This document shows positions 1-9,223 of a stretch of DNA of 64,000 bases, piece after piece. The notes under the pieces were generated by a model, which saw nothing but the letters and a program-made list of their open reading frames with translations, did no database searches and had not been told where the DNA came from. The translations under genes were made by a program, and so were the position numbers. The stretch's first letter is position 1. Each line of letters begins with the position of its first letter. The stretch is from Acetobacter aceti NBRC 14818. Its GTDB lineage: Bacteria > Pseudomonadota > Alphaproteobacteria > Acetobacterales > Acetobacteraceae. The stretch spans positions 186,001-250,000 of the forward strand of contig NZ_AP023410.1 of NCBI RefSeq assembly GCF_000193495.2, written 5' to 3'.

Positions 1-244
1 TGCCCAGTGAGAGGAGCGGCTTGTCACGCACGAAGGACACGCCTTTTTCGACAAGGCTCTCGCTCTCTTCATACAGGTCGGCAAATTCCTCACGGGCGAT
101 GCCGGCCAGTTGGTCGACCTTGCCTTCAGCCTGAAGACCCAGATCACCTGTCAGGCCGCCGACAGCATCCTTGATGTGACCTTTGGCCTGATCGACGACG
201 CCATGAATTTTTTCTTCTGTGGTGTTGATCTTGTCGTCTGACAT
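1..244 (-). CDS. CsbD-like stress-response protein (3' end outside window)
   Basis: The reading frame starts with ATG at 244 on the minus strand and runs off the left edge. The first residues read MSDDKINTTEEKIHG, followed by a KGHIKDAVGGLTGD stretch and the LQAEGKVDQLAG motif typical of the small CsbD family of abundant stress proteins. After the CsbD part comes a second segment ending in RDKPLLSLG, which resembles the start of the hydrophobic tail of ElaB/DUF883 membrane-anchored proteins, so the protein may be a CsbD domain with a C-terminal membrane anchor. Function of the family is poorly defined (general and oxidative stress). The C-terminus cannot be seen. A broken second CsbD-like sequence lies near 46.9 kb. 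Confidence 0.75.
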   Translation of the reverse strand, partial: MSDDKINTTEEKIHGVVDQAKGHIKDAVGGLTGDLGLQAEGKVDQLAGIAREEFADLYEESESLVEKGVSFVRDKPLLSLG

Positions 245-448
245 GTCTGTCTTCCTTTCGAACATCCTGAGGCGTCAGTGGGACGCGGAACCGCAATACG
301 GTTCATGTGGGTATAGTTGGAACCGATCTCACTGATGATGCAACGCTTTTTATGGCAAACAGTTTTAACGGGTAACTCTGATCAGACATGAGTGACTGCG
401 GTCATCCGTCTGTTGTGCCCCGATTGGAAAATCTGTTTTGTGGCCCGC

Positions 449-1846
449 ATGCCAGCTCTTCGCCGATCCCAGATCATCGCCCTGACCATCTCCAGCCTTC
501 TGTTCATGGAGCAGCTCGATGGCACCATTCTGGCAACGGCCCTTCCGGCCATCGCGTCTTCCCTGCATGTGGACCCGGTGGCGGCCTCCGTGGCGCTGAC
601 CTCCTACATCGTCGGACTGGCCATCTTCATCCCCGCCTCAGGCGCGGTGGCCGACCGCTTCGGCAGCCGCACGACCCTGATGACGGCGATCACCCTGTTC
701 ATTGTCTGCTCCATCCTCTGCGGGCAGGCGAGCAGTCTTCCCGTGCTGGCCTTCGGACGCATGTTGCAGGGAGTAGGGGGCGCACTGATGGTGCCTGTCG
801 GCAGGCTGGTGCTGCTGCGAAGCGTCGCCAAGTCCGAACTGCTGAAAACCATGACATGGATGATGATGCCCGCCACCCTTGGCCCGATGCTCGGCCCCGT
901 GCTGGGCGGCTTCATCACAACCCTGCTGTCATGGCGCTGGAATTTCTACCTCAACGTGCCCGTTGGACTGCTCGGACTTTACCTGACGTGGAAACACGTC
1001 CCCCAGTTGCGGGAAAAGCAGAGCCGTCCCTTCGACTGGCCCGGCATGGGGCTGGCTGGCGGCGGTCTGGCGCTGCTGTCCTTCAGCGCGGAGATGATCA
1101 GCCACAACACAAAGCCCTACTGGCTTTCCGCCAGCCTGCTGATCGCCGGAGCCTGTCTGTTTCTCGGTTATTTCCGCCACATGAAGCGCTGCCCCAATCC
1201 GGTGCTTGATTTCCGGCTGATGGATGTCCCGACCTTCCGCCTGTCCGTCCTGAGCGGTGCCGCCTCCCGCCTTGCCGCCGGGTCATTTCCGTTTCTGATG
1301 CCCGCCATGTTGCAGATCGGCTTTGGACTGAGCCCGGCACAAAGCGGCATGGTCGTCTTTGCGGCCCCCATCGGAGCGCTTTGCTCGCGTCTGTATGTGC
1401 CGCGTCTGTTCCGTCGCTTCGGTTTCCGGGCCGTGATGATGACGATGGGTTGGGGCGGCGCGCTCACTTTTGGCGCAATCGCCTGTTTCCAGCCAGGCTG
1501 GCCGCTCTGGACGCTGACATTGGTGCTGCTGGCGTCGGGCGCTGTGCAGGCCATCCAGTTCTCGGCCTACAACTCCATCGCCTACGCCGATCTGCCGGAA
1601 GAGCGGATGAGCAATGCGACCAGTTTCTATTCCACTTTCCAGCAAATGATGCTGTCAGCCGGCATCTGCGTGGCCGCACTGGCTGTGACGGTCTCGCGCG
1701 CTGTTCAGGATCATCCGCAGGCGGTGGCGGCGGATTTCAGAGTAGGGTTTCTGGTGGTGGGCGCGTTGACCTGCATCGCAGTGCCGGTGGCAGCACGGTT
1801 GCGGCCGGATGCGGGAGCGAATGTTAGTGGGCATCGGAAGAAGTAG
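449..1846 (+). CDS. MFS transporter, DHA2 (drug:H+ antiporter) type
   Basis: A 465-residue membrane protein of the major facilitator superfamily, predicted to export small molecules at the inner membrane using the proton gradient. The N-terminus has the first helix with an LDGTI signature near residues 23-27, the loop 2-3 motif A (GAVADRFGSRT, residues 65-75), and a motif-C-like GPMLGPVLGG stretch characteristic of antiporters of the EmrB/QacA group. The frame is open upstream to a GTG at 392, but ATG at 449 fits the family start, just before helix 1. It stands alone between an unrelated minus-strand gene and the CcdAB module. Substrate is not predictable. Confidence 0.85.
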   Translation: MPALRRSQIIALTISSLLFMEQLDGTILATALPAIASSLHVDPVAASVALTSYIVGLAIFIPASGAVADRFGSRTTLMTAITLFIVCSILCGQASSLPVLAFGRMLQGVGGALMVPVGRLVLLRSVAKSELLKTMTWMMMPATLGPMLGPVLGGFITTLLSWRWNFYLNVPVGLLGLYLTWKHVPQLREKQSRPFDWPGMGLAGGGLALLSFSAEMISHNTKPYWLSASLLIAGACLFLGYFRHMKRCPNPVLDFRLMDVPTFRLSVLSGAASRLAAGSFPFLMPAMLQIGFGLSPAQSGMVVFAAPIGALCSRLYVPRLFRRFGFRAVMMTMGWGGALTFGAIACFQPGWPLWTLTLVLLASGAVQAIQFSAYNSIAYADLPEERMSNATSFYSTFQQMMLSAGICVAALAVTVSRAVQDHPQAVAADFRVGFLVVGALTCIAVPVAARLRPDAGANVSGHRKK

Positions 1847-1957
1847 AAGGTTTTGTTTCTACAACAATCGGCTGAAACAAGTCTGCTTTCGTCCGTTTGT
1901 CGGACGCAGGAGGAGTTGCTGGAGCTTCCGAAAAGTAGCCCATACATCTGGATGATA

Positions 1958-1993
1958 ATATGTGCATAGTTATGTGTATTGATATGTGCTAAG
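1958..1993 (+). promoter_or_regulatory. Three tandem 12-bp repeats upstream of ccdA (candidate operator)
   Basis: Three adjacent imperfect 12-mers, ATATGTGCATAG, TTATGTGTATTG and ATATGTGCTAAG, share the core TATGTG and end 29 bases before the ccdA start. CcdA-type antitoxins autorepress by binding repeated sites over their own promoter, so this is a good candidate operator; binding itself is inferred. Confidence 0.5.
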
Positions 1994-2022
1994 CTTCGAT
2001 TTTCAGGACATGGAGTAAAGCT

Positions 2023-2268
2023 ATGGTTCGCTCGCGTTCCGTCAGCCCATCACGTCGCCCCACCAATGTGACGTTACCGGCGCAGTTACTCGAAGAAGCC
2101 AAATCGCTTGATCTCAACATATCGCAGGCCTGCGAACAGGGGTTGAAGTCTGCGATCGCTTCGATCCGCGCTCAGCAATGGCTCTCGGAAAACCGTGCCT
2201 CCCTTGAAGCATCCCGACAGTATGTCGAAGAGAATGGTCTTCCTCTCGCGGATTACCGGAAATTCTGA
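2023..2268 (+). CDS. ccdA: CcdA family antitoxin
   Basis: 81 residues. The N-terminal half (TNVTLPAQLLEEAKSLDLNIS) is the ribbon-helix-helix DNA-binding part, and the C-terminal half carries the CcdA signature: a WLSENR segment followed by YVEENGLPLADYRKF, which in the F-plasmid protein wraps the toxin. It is expected to neutralise CcdB and autorepress the pair. The stop codon at 2266-2268 directly abuts the toxin ATG at 2269, so the two are translationally linked. A GGAG-like ribosome site precedes the ATG. A basic N-terminal extension (MVRSRSVSPSRRP) precedes the conserved part. Confidence 0.9.
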   Translation: MVRSRSVSPSRRPTNVTLPAQLLEEAKSLDLNISQACEQGLKSAIASIRAQQWLSENRASLEASRQYVEENGLPLADYRKF

Positions 2269-2574
2269 ATGGCCCGTTTTGATGTGTATCGTCTGGCCGG
2301 ACGAGGTGAAGCGCGTTTCGTTCTGGATGTACAGGCAGACTTGCTGGGTGAGTTGGGCACCCGCATCGTAGTGCCGCTTTTATCACGGAAAGCAGCGCCC
2401 AAACCGGCAAAGAGACTCAATCCGGTTTTTGTAATAGACGACCATTCGTTCGTCATGATGACGCAGTTTATGGCTGCCGTGCCTAACCGTGATCTGAAGA
2501 AAATCGTGACTTCATTGTCTCTTTATCAGGATGAAATCACCCAAGCGCTTGATCTGCTTCTAACTGGTTTCTGA
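2269..2574 (+). CDS. ccdB: CcdB family toxin (DNA gyrase poison family)
   Basis: 101 residues, the same length as F-plasmid CcdB, aligning by eye along its length: FDVYRL at the start, FVLDVQADLL, RIVVPLLSRKAAP, LNPVFVIDDHSFVMMTQFMAAVP. CcdB proteins poison DNA gyrase at GyrA. In the F-plasmid toxin the last three residues are Trp-Gly-Ile and matter for poisoning; here the end reads TGF, keeping the glycine but not the tryptophan. This may be normal for chromosomal homologues or may mean weaker or altered targeting. Immediately downstream of ccdA without a gap. Confidence 0.9.
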   Translation: MARFDVYRLAGRGEARFVLDVQADLLGELGTRIVVPLLSRKAAPKPAKRLNPVFVIDDHSFVMMTQFMAAVPNRDLKKIVTSLSLYQDEITQALDLLLTGF

Positions 2575-2711
2575 AACAGAGTCTTGGTCGGTTTTCGTCT
2601 TCATCTACGCCATTGATACGATGCTCGCTGTTTTTGAAGACGGGCACTTGCACGTATATGTTACGCTTCTAATGGCAGTGGTGAGGCAGCGACTGCTTTA
2701 GGAGCGAAATC

Positions 2712-3410
2712 GTGGATGATGATCAGAAAGGTCGCGGAGTAAATCTTGAAGAAGCTGAACAATTACGTCGGCTGCTTACAGCGCTTGAGGAGCAGGTGAG
2801 AAGCCGTCAAGGTCAAGCTGGCGTAGATGAGCTCTCGATGGAAGTTGCGAAGATACGAGAAGCGGTTCAGGCCGGAAATCGTACAACTCTCTTCACGGAG
2901 ATCTTCAAATCGGTTCGTAGCATCGCTGAAGGAATTGTTGGCGCTACAATTTACGACCTCATCCCCAACGGGGTAAAGTCTTCACTTAAAGAGGAGCTAC
3001 TCGGGGCACCTCAAGACCCCCGCGATGTCGATGATAGACGCCTTTACGCAATTCGCGTTCAGATTATGTGCGAATCGGTGTTAGCTTTTCAATTCGCCGT
3101 CAATACATGCTTGCCATTTGCCTTTACTTTGAACGGCTTAGATATGCGTATCTGGTGCGGTCCTCAGTTGGCGGCAATGTTACGATTAGCTTTTGAGAAT
3201 AGCGGCATCGAATACGCGGTCAGTGAGGATTTTGGAATAAGACTTCACGTTCTGTCGGCACGGGAGGCAACGATTGTGAAAGCATGGCTGTCGCAAGTCC
3301 GAGAAAAAGTTGCACTCGCGGTCTTGCGAGTGTCTGGATCATCACCAGAGGAAGCGGTAATCGACGCTTTGGCGGAGCTGTATACGATTTTGCCCCAGAT
3401 CCGGCCGTAA
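2712..3410 (+). CDS. Hypothetical protein, 232 aa
   Basis: Not recognised. Starts with GTG at 2712, supported by an AGGAG ribosome site at 2700-2704. Residues 8-60 are a charged, leucine-rich helix (NLEEAEQLRRLLTALEEQV) that looks like a coiled coil. The middle contains a hydrophobic turn around SIAEGIVGATIYDLIP and the remainder reads as a mixed alpha/beta cytoplasmic domain, with no signal peptide and no clear membrane span. Base composition is somewhat less G+C-rich than the core genes around it. It follows the CcdAB pair by about 140 bases and may belong to the same accessory segment between the MFS gene and glyS, but nothing ties it functionally to the toxin-antitoxin pair. Confidence 0.6.
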   Translation: MDDDQKGRGVNLEEAEQLRRLLTALEEQVRSRQGQAGVDELSMEVAKIREAVQAGNRTTLFTEIFKSVRSIAEGIVGATIYDLIPNGVKSSLKEELLGAPQDPRDVDDRRLYAIRVQIMCESVLAFQFAVNTCLPFAFTLNGLDMRIWCGPQLAAMLRLAFENSGIEYAVSEDFGIRLHVLSAREATIVKAWLSQVREKVALAVLRVSGSSPEEAVIDALAELYTILPQIRP

Positions 3411-3729
3411 CGACGGCGGGGGGAGGTAAGCTGATCACTGTCGGGGGCGGCATTATCGCTGTCGCCTGTTCTCGAAGGATGTTGCTATGCCAAACCAATG
3501 CAAATCGTGCAGGGGTTACGAGACAGAGTAAAGGTATAGTGAGGTGGGATTGGTGGTGATGTCTGCTTGTGAGCATTTGTGTCGGGAGTCCGACAATCAG
3601 CTTTTCCCCTCCAAGCCAGCCATTCAAATAATTGGCCACAGATAACAAATAAGCCAAACAACAAAAAACCGGGACAGGCCACACCCATCATCCCGGTTCC
3701 ATTAGCGCATCAGAGCCATTCAGCTCCAA
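3411..3729. other. Intergenic region without a gene
   Basis: 319 bases between two convergent genes. Short open frames exist on both strands but none has a ribosome site or recognisable product. The only clear element is the glyS terminator at 3667-3698. Confidence 0.6.
3663..3698 (-). terminator. Rho-independent terminator after glyS
   Basis: Read on the minus strand, AACCGGGA pairs with TCCCGGTT across a 16-base loop and is followed directly by a T run (TTTTTTGTTG). It lies about 30 bases beyond the glyS stop. Confidence 0.75.
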
Positions 3730-5805
3730 TCACCCATCAATCTGGCTGAAATCCGCAATCAGACGCGTCATCCGCACCAGTTCCGACAACAGCTTCAGAC
3801 GATTGCCACGAACCTGCGCATCATCGGCATTGACCGTCACCTTGTCGAAGAACGTGTCCAGCACCGAGCGCAGGCTGGCGGCCTCACGCATCGCATCCGA
3901 ATAGCGCTCCTCGCCAAAGGCCGCTTCCACCTTGGGAATGACCGCACCCAGCGCATTGGCCAGAGCGATTTCCTCCGGCTGCGTGTAAAGCGCGGCATCG
4001 GGTGTCCCTTCGTGCGGGCCGTCCTTCTTGTCCTCGATCCGCAGAATGTTCGCAGCCCGCTTGGTCGCGGCAAGCAGGTTCTTTCCATCCTCCGTCGCCA
4101 GCATGGAAACGAGCGCATCCGTACGGGCCAGCAGACGCACGATATCGCTGTCCGTATTGCCAACCGAAACGGCGGCGAGAATGTCGTGACGCGCGCCTTC
4201 ACTACGCAGCTGCACGCGCAGACGTTCGGCGATAAAGCCCGGCAGCAGATCCAGATCAGGTGCGTTCTGAAGGGCAGGGGGCAGAGCCGCGGACGCCTTC
4301 ACGAACAGTGCCACCAGATCAAGACGCAGACTGTTGGTGCGGATCAGGTTGATAATCCCCAAAGCTGCGCGACGCAGGCCATACGGATCGCCGGAACCGC
4401 TCGGCTTCGCGCCCACAGCAAAGAACCCGACCAGCATGTCAAACCGGTCAGCCAGCGCGAGGGCGATGGAAACTGGAGCCGTCGGCACAGTATCGGCAGG
4501 ACCGCGCGGCATATACTGCTCGGCAATCGCGGTGCAGACATCCTCAGGCTCATGGTCGTGACGGGCGTAATAACCGCCCATCACGCCCTGCAACTCGGGG
4601 AACTCGCCGACCATACCGGTGGAAAGATCGCTCTTGCTCAGCAGCGCGGCGCGCGCGGCATGGGACGGGTTGGCACCCACCATCGGCGCGATGATCTCCG
4701 CCAAACGCACAAGCCGCTTCACGCGTTCGCCCTGACTGCCGAGATCGGCATGGAACGTGACGCGGTCGAGGCCCGCAACACGTGACTCAAGTGTCTGCTT
4801 GCGATCCAGATCCCAGAAATGACGCGCATCGGAGAAGCGGGCGCGCAGCACGCGCTCGTTGCCGGCAATGACCTGTGCGCCGCCATCACTGGGTTCGATA
4901 TTCGCCACAAACGCGAAGCGTGGCGCTGCGGTACCGTCGCTATGGCGCAGCGCAAAGTAACGCTGGTTCACGCGCATGGAGACCTGCATCACCTCGGCAG
5001 GCAGTTCCATGAACGTCTCGTCAATGCGACCGAGCAGCGGCACCGGCCATTCGACCAGTCCGGCGACCTCGTCCACCAGTCCGGCATCGGGGACGATGTT
5101 CAGCCCTTCCTGTCCGGCCAGTTCATTGATGCCTTTCAGGATGGTCTGACGACGCTCCGCTGCATCGATCAGCACACGCCGTTCACGCAGCCCATCGCGC
5201 CAGCTGTCAAAACCGGAAACGGTGAACGGCTCTGCACGGGTCGCGCCAACCGGGAAGAAGCGATGCCCTTCCGTCTGGTTGCCGCTCTTTAGACCATGGC
5301 CATTATCCGTGTCCGTCGCTAGTGAGAAGGGAACAACTGTCCCATCGAGCAGACACAGGATACGGCGAAGCGGACGCACCCACGTAAAGCTGCTGCCCGT
5401 GCCCCAGCGCATCGACTTCGGCCATGGGAACTGGCGGAGGATCTCAGGCAGACGCTCGGCCAGAGAAACCTCGGCGGAAATGGCGGGCGTCTGACGGTTC
5501 AGCACCCAGAAGCCGTTTTCCAGAACCAGATCGTCCTTGGTCACGCCATGCTTGCGTGTGAAACCGGCCAGAGCCTGTTCCGGCGCGCTCTCGCGTGGGC
5601 CGCGTTCGGAAACGGTTTCAGCCGGGACCTCGGTGTTCAGACCGCAGGTAAGGGCGATGCGACGCGGACCGGTAAAGGTCTTCACATCACGAGGATTGAG
5701 GGCGGCAAAGGTTTTCTGGAACAGACGCGCCAGATCCTCGCCCGCCGTTTCCTGCATGCGGGCCGGGATTTCTTCCGAGAGAAGTTCGAGCAGAAGTTCA
5801 GCCAT
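3730..5805 (-). CDS. glyS: Glycine--tRNA ligase beta subunit
   Basis: 691 residues, the usual length for the beta subunit of the bacterial alpha2beta2 glycyl-tRNA synthetase. The N-terminus (MAELLLELLSEEIPARM) is the family hallmark; the C-terminal third carries the anticodon-binding-like region ending in VRGNRLKLLSELVRMTRLIADFSQIDG. With GlyQ it charges tRNA-Gly in the cytoplasm; the beta subunit mainly recognises tRNA. The ATG at 5805 lies three bases after the glyQ stop, a tight operon. A rho-independent hairpin follows the gene. Confidence 0.97.
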   Translation of the reverse strand: MAELLLELLSEEIPARMQETAGEDLARLFQKTFAALNPRDVKTFTGPRRIALTCGLNTEVPAETVSERGPRESAPEQALAGFTRKHGVTKDDLVLENGFWVLNRQTPAISAEVSLAERLPEILRQFPWPKSMRWGTGSSFTWVRPLRRILCLLDGTVVPFSLATDTDNGHGLKSGNQTEGHRFFPVGATRAEPFTVSGFDSWRDGLRERRVLIDAAERRQTILKGINELAGQEGLNIVPDAGLVDEVAGLVEWPVPLLGRIDETFMELPAEVMQVSMRVNQRYFALRHSDGTAAPRFAFVANIEPSDGGAQVIAGNERVLRARFSDARHFWDLDRKQTLESRVAGLDRVTFHADLGSQGERVKRLVRLAEIIAPMVGANPSHAARAALLSKSDLSTGMVGEFPELQGVMGGYYARHDHEPEDVCTAIAEQYMPRGPADTVPTAPVSIALALADRFDMLVGFFAVGAKPSGSGDPYGLRRAALGIINLIRTNSLRLDLVALFVKASAALPPALQNAPDLDLLPGFIAERLRVQLRSEGARHDILAAVSVGNTDSDIVRLLARTDALVSMLATEDGKNLLAATKRAANILRIEDKKDGPHEGTPDAALYTQPEEIALANALGAVIPKVEAAFGEERYSDAMREAASLRSVLDTFFDKVTVNADDAQVRGNRLKLLSELVRMTRLIADFSQIDG

Positions 5806-5808
5806 GAC

Positions 5809-6711
5809 TCAGCCCTCCACCTTCTTTGTGGCAGCTTCTTCGGCCAGCCAGGTTTCACAGCAGAGTTTCGCCAGCGTGCGGACGCGACCGATATAGGAAG
5901 CCCGCTCGCTCACGCTGATGACGCCACGCGCATCGAGCAGGTTGAACAGATGGCTGGCCTTCAGACACTGATCGTACGCAGGCTGGGCCACACCCGCTTC
6001 CGCCAGCGCCACAGACTCCTTTTCGGCGTCAGTGAAGTGGCGATGCAGCATCTCCGTGTTCGCCAGCTCAAAGTTATGCCGCGAGTAATCACGCTCGGCT
6101 CGCAGGAACACGTCGCCATATTTCAGACCGGCGTCGTTGAAGGCGAGGTCATAAACGTTCTCGACGCCCTGCACATACATGGCGAGGCGCTCAAGCCCGT
6201 AGGTCAGTTCCGTGGACGGGACCGACACAGGGATACCGCCGACCTGCTGGAAGTAGGTGAACTGCGTCACTTCCATGCCGTCACACCAGACTTCCCAGCC
6301 CAGCCCCCATGCGCCGATGGTCGGGTTCTCCCAGTCATCCTCGACAAAGCGGATATCGTGCAGATCCGGGTCGATCCCGATGGCGCGATAGCTCTCCAGA
6401 AGAAGCTGCTGGCTCTCTTCCGGCGTCGGCTTCAGCAGCACCTGATACTGGTAATAGTGCTGGAGCCGGTTCGGGTTCTCGCCATAGCGCCCGTCGGAAG
6501 GGCGGCGGGACGGCTGCACGTAGGCTGCCTTCCACGGAGTGTCGCCCAGAGCCCGCAGCGTGGTATGCGGGGAGAGCGTACCCGCGCCGACCTCGATGTC
6601 GTAGGGCTGAAGGATGGCGCACCCTTGGGCCGACCAGAAGCGATGGAGGGTCAGGATCAGATCCTGAAACGACAGGGGTTTGCCGGTAGGGCGAGGGGAC
6701 GCCGGGTCCAT
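5809..6711 (-). CDS. glyQ: Glycine--tRNA ligase alpha subunit
   Basis: 300 residues from ATG at 6711, matching the family length. It holds the class II catalytic core: [18 protein letters not shown] near the start, [14 protein letters not shown], and the [16 protein letters not shown] segment that follows. It forms glycyl-adenylate and works with GlyS, whose gene follows after three bases. The frame stays open upstream to 6873, but [15 protein letters not shown] matches the usual N-terminus and the upstream part reads as non-family sequence. Divergent from the dihydroxyacetone kinase gene. Confidence 0.96.
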   Translation of the reverse strand: MDPASPRPTGKPLSFQDLILTLHRFWSAQGCAILQPYDIEVGAGTLSPHTTLRALGDTPWKAAYVQPSRRPSDGRYGENPNRLQHYYQYQVLLKPTPEESQQLLLESYRAIGIDPDLHDIRFVEDDWENPTIGAWGLGWEVWCDGMEVTQFTYFQQVGGIPVSVPSTELTYGLERLAMYVQGVENVYDLAFNDAGLKYGDVFLRAERDYSRHNFELANTEMLHRHFTDAEKESVALAEAGVAQPAYDQCLKASHLFNLLDARGVISVSERASYIGRVRTLAKLCCETWLAEEAATKKVEG

Positions 6712-6896
6712 GGGACTTAACAAGCTCCGCTTATATGCAGGGGCGGGCACCATACAGTGATGAAGCCGGAACGGAAAGAAAGGAGCCGGAGGGGACCGTC
6801 GTGCGTTGCGGGAATGGCAGCTCTCGGGGCTGTTTCTTGTCTCCTGACGGACAGGAGGGCATGACTGGGACAAACAAAAAGAAAGAGACCAAGCCG

Positions 6897-8528
6897 ATGA
6901 AGCGCTTCTTCAACTCCCGTGAAACTCTGGTGACGGAATCGCTCGACGGCCTGTTGCGTTCTTCCATGGGGCAGCATCTCTGCCGCCTCGACGGCTATCC
7001 CGAGATCAAGGTTGTCCTGCGCAAGGAGCGGAATCCAGAGCATGTGGCGATCATCTCCGGCGGTGGCTCCGGCCACGAACCGGCCCACGCGGGATTTGTC
7101 GGTGAGGGCATGCTGGACGCGGCGGTCTGCGGCTCCGTGTTCGCGTCGCCCGGCGTCGATGCCGTTCTGGCCGCGATTCTGGCCGTCTCCCGAAAAGCCG
7201 GATGCCTGCTGGTCATCAAGAGCTACACCGGAGACCGCCTGAACTTCACGCTGGCCGCCGAGCAGGCCCGCGACATGGGCATCCCCGTCGAAACGGTGAT
7301 CGTGGGCGACGACATCGCGCTTCCCGGCAGCCGTTATCCCCGCGGGCTGGCCGGAACCGTGCTGGTCCAGAAGATTGCCGGTCACGCAGCCTCACAGGGC
7401 GAGCCTCTGGAGGTCGTGGCCCGCAAAGCGCGGGAAGCCGCAGAGAAAATTGCGTCGATCGGTCTCTCCCTGACGGACTGCAACGCCTACGACACCGCGC
7501 ACGAAACCCGGCTGGAAAAAGGGCAGGCCGAACTGGGCCTTGGCATCCACGGCGAACCCGGCGCCCAGCAGATTGACGTCGCCAAGGCGGACAGCCTCAT
7601 GGAGCAGGCGGCCGCCGCGCTTCAGAAGGCGCTTCCCGGGGGTGAGAAGAAATACGCCCTCCTGCTCAACATGCTCGGCAGTGTACCGCCGGTCGAAATG
7701 ACACTGCTGCTCGAAGCCTTTGCGAAAACACCCCTCGCAAAACAGGTCGAACTCATTATCGGGCCAGCGCCCGTCATGACGGCTCTGGATATGAACGGCT
7801 TTTCGCTGACCGTCATCGAACTGACTGACGATATTGCGGAGGCGCTGAAGGCATTCGTCGAGCCGCCCGCATGGCCCGGCGTCGCGATTTTCGGCAAGCC
7901 CGCTCTCCGCAGGATGCCCGCGCTTCCGAAAACCTTCGAGACCGCGCCGTCTTCCAACCCGCAACTGGAAGCCCTGATGCGCATCGGAGCCGAGGCCCTG
8001 ATCGCAAACGCGGACAGTCTCAATGCGCTCGACGCCAAGATTGGCGATGGCGACGCAGGCTCGACATTTGCTGAGGCCGCAAAGGAAATCCTCAATGCGC
8101 TGGACCGCCTGCCTCTCGCTGATCCGCACGCGCTATTCAGCACCATCGGGCGCGTGCTGGCCCGTCACACTGGCGGTTCCAGCGGGGCTCTTCTGTCGGT
8201 TCTGTTCTCGACAGCAGGCCGCAGCACGTCATCATGGGCCGTGGCGCTACAGGAAGGACTGGGGGCCATGCAGACACTGGGAGGCGCGAAACCGGGTGAC
8301 CGGACCATGATCGACGCGATTGATCCGGCTCTGAAAGCGCTGGCTGAGGGCGGCTCGCTCAGGGACGCGGCAACAGCAGCCCGCAAAGGAGCCGACGCCA
8401 CCAGAAAGATGGGCAAGGCTCAGGCCGGACGGGCATCCTACGTGCCGGAAAGCCAGATGAACGACGTGCCGGATCCCGGCGCGGAGGCGATCGCACGGCT
8501 GCTGGAAGCTATGTCTGCATCGTCATGA
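6897..8528 (+). CDS. Dihydroxyacetone kinase, fused DhaK-DhaL, ATP-dependent
   Basis: 543 residues. Phosphorylates dihydroxyacetone to DHA phosphate, feeding glycerol-derived carbon into triose metabolism, a relevant route in bacteria that oxidise glycerol to dihydroxyacetone. DhaK part (about 1-335): the GGGSGHEP signature at 55-62 and His218 in GIHGEPG, the position expected to hold substrate covalently. DhaL part (about 355-540): acidic [11 protein letters not shown] motif with Asp379, Asp384 and Asp386 for Mg-ATP. Fusion of both parts indicates the ATP-using, not the phosphotransferase-using, type. An earlier in-frame ATG at 6861 has a good AGGAGG very close to it and is an alternative start. 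Divergent from glyQ. Confidence 0.92.
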   Translation: MKRFFNSRETLVTESLDGLLRSSMGQHLCRLDGYPEIKVVLRKERNPEHVAIISGGGSGHEPAHAGFVGEGMLDAAVCGSVFASPGVDAVLAAILAVSRKAGCLLVIKSYTGDRLNFTLAAEQARDMGIPVETVIVGDDIALPGSRYPRGLAGTVLVQKIAGHAASQGEPLEVVARKAREAAEKIASIGLSLTDCNAYDTAHETRLEKGQAELGLGIHGEPGAQQIDVAKADSLMEQAAAALQKALPGGEKKYALLLNMLGSVPPVEMTLLLEAFAKTPLAKQVELIIGPAPVMTALDMNGFSLTVIELTDDIAEALKAFVEPPAWPGVAIFGKPALRRMPALPKTFETAPSSNPQLEALMRIGAEALIANADSLNALDAKIGDGDAGSTFAEAAKEILNALDRLPLADPHALFSTIGRVLARHTGGSSGALLSVLFSTAGRSTSSWAVALQEGLGAMQTLGGAKPGDRTMIDAIDPALKALAEGGSLRDAATAARKGADATRKMGKAQAGRASYVPESQMNDVPDPGAEAIARLLEAMSASS

Positions 8529-8580
8529 TTGAAGAAGGGGTCCCGCTGTTTCGGGAATCCCGTTGCCAGAGGCATGAAGT

Positions 8581-9054
8581 ATGAGTCTTGAATCTGTTAA
8601 AGCCTTTTTCGCCGCCAATGCGCCCGACGTGGAGATCATCGATCAGGGCGCAAGCACGGCCACCGTCCCTCTGGCAGCGCAGGCGCTGGGCGTGAAGGAA
8701 GGCCAGATCGCCAAGACACTGGCCATCAAGGTGGGCGACGAGCGGGTTCTCGTCGTCATGGCCGGAGATGCGAGGCTCGATAACCGCAAGACCAAGGCCG
8801 CCTTCGGTGCACGCCCCAGAATGCTCCCCGCCGAAGAGGTGCTGGAACTGACCAGCCACCCCGTCGGCGGCGTGTGCCCGTTCGGTCTGCCTCAGCCGCT
8901 GAAAGTTTATTGCGATGTCTCATTGAAGATGTTTGACGAGGTCTATCCGGCGGCTGGGTCGCTCACGAGTTCCGTGCGGCTGACACCGGCGCGTGTGGCG
9001 GAATTGGTGGATGCGGGGTGGGTGGATGTTAGTCAGGATATAGCAGAAGTGTAG
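8581..9054 (+). CDS. YbaK/EbsC-type aminoacyl-tRNA deacylase
   Basis: 157 residues, a single YbaK/ProX editing domain. Members hydrolyse mischarged tRNA (for example Cys-tRNA-Pro) in trans. Visible family features: the VPLAAQALGVKEGQIAKTL segment near residues 30-48 with the conserved lysine, LDNRKTKAAFG, and the glycine-rich VGGVCPFGLP turn near residue 100. It is 52 bases downstream of the dihydroxyacetone kinase and may be co-transcribed. The exact mischarged substrate cannot be assigned from sequence. Confidence 0.85.
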   Translation: MSLESVKAFFAANAPDVEIIDQGASTATVPLAAQALGVKEGQIAKTLAIKVGDERVLVVMAGDARLDNRKTKAAFGARPRMLPAEEVLELTSHPVGGVCPFGLPQPLKVYCDVSLKMFDEVYPAAGSLTSSVRLTPARVAELVDAGWVDVSQDIAEV

Positions 9055-9223
9055 TTTTGAGGCTACTTTCTAATTTCTAAAAATATTCTTTGGAGGTGAA
9101 GAAGATTAATTCAAGTTTCAAAGATATTATGTATAATTTTTATGTTTCAAAAGGTTCTTGTGTATAAATTTTTTATCTATATATTTGATTTTGTATACTT
9201 TATTTTTGTGTGAGTAGCATTAG

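Noticed and set aside
5548-6720. Long plus-strand open frame opposite glyQ/glyS
   Set aside because: Shadow of the glyQS genes; composition and content do not fit a protein.
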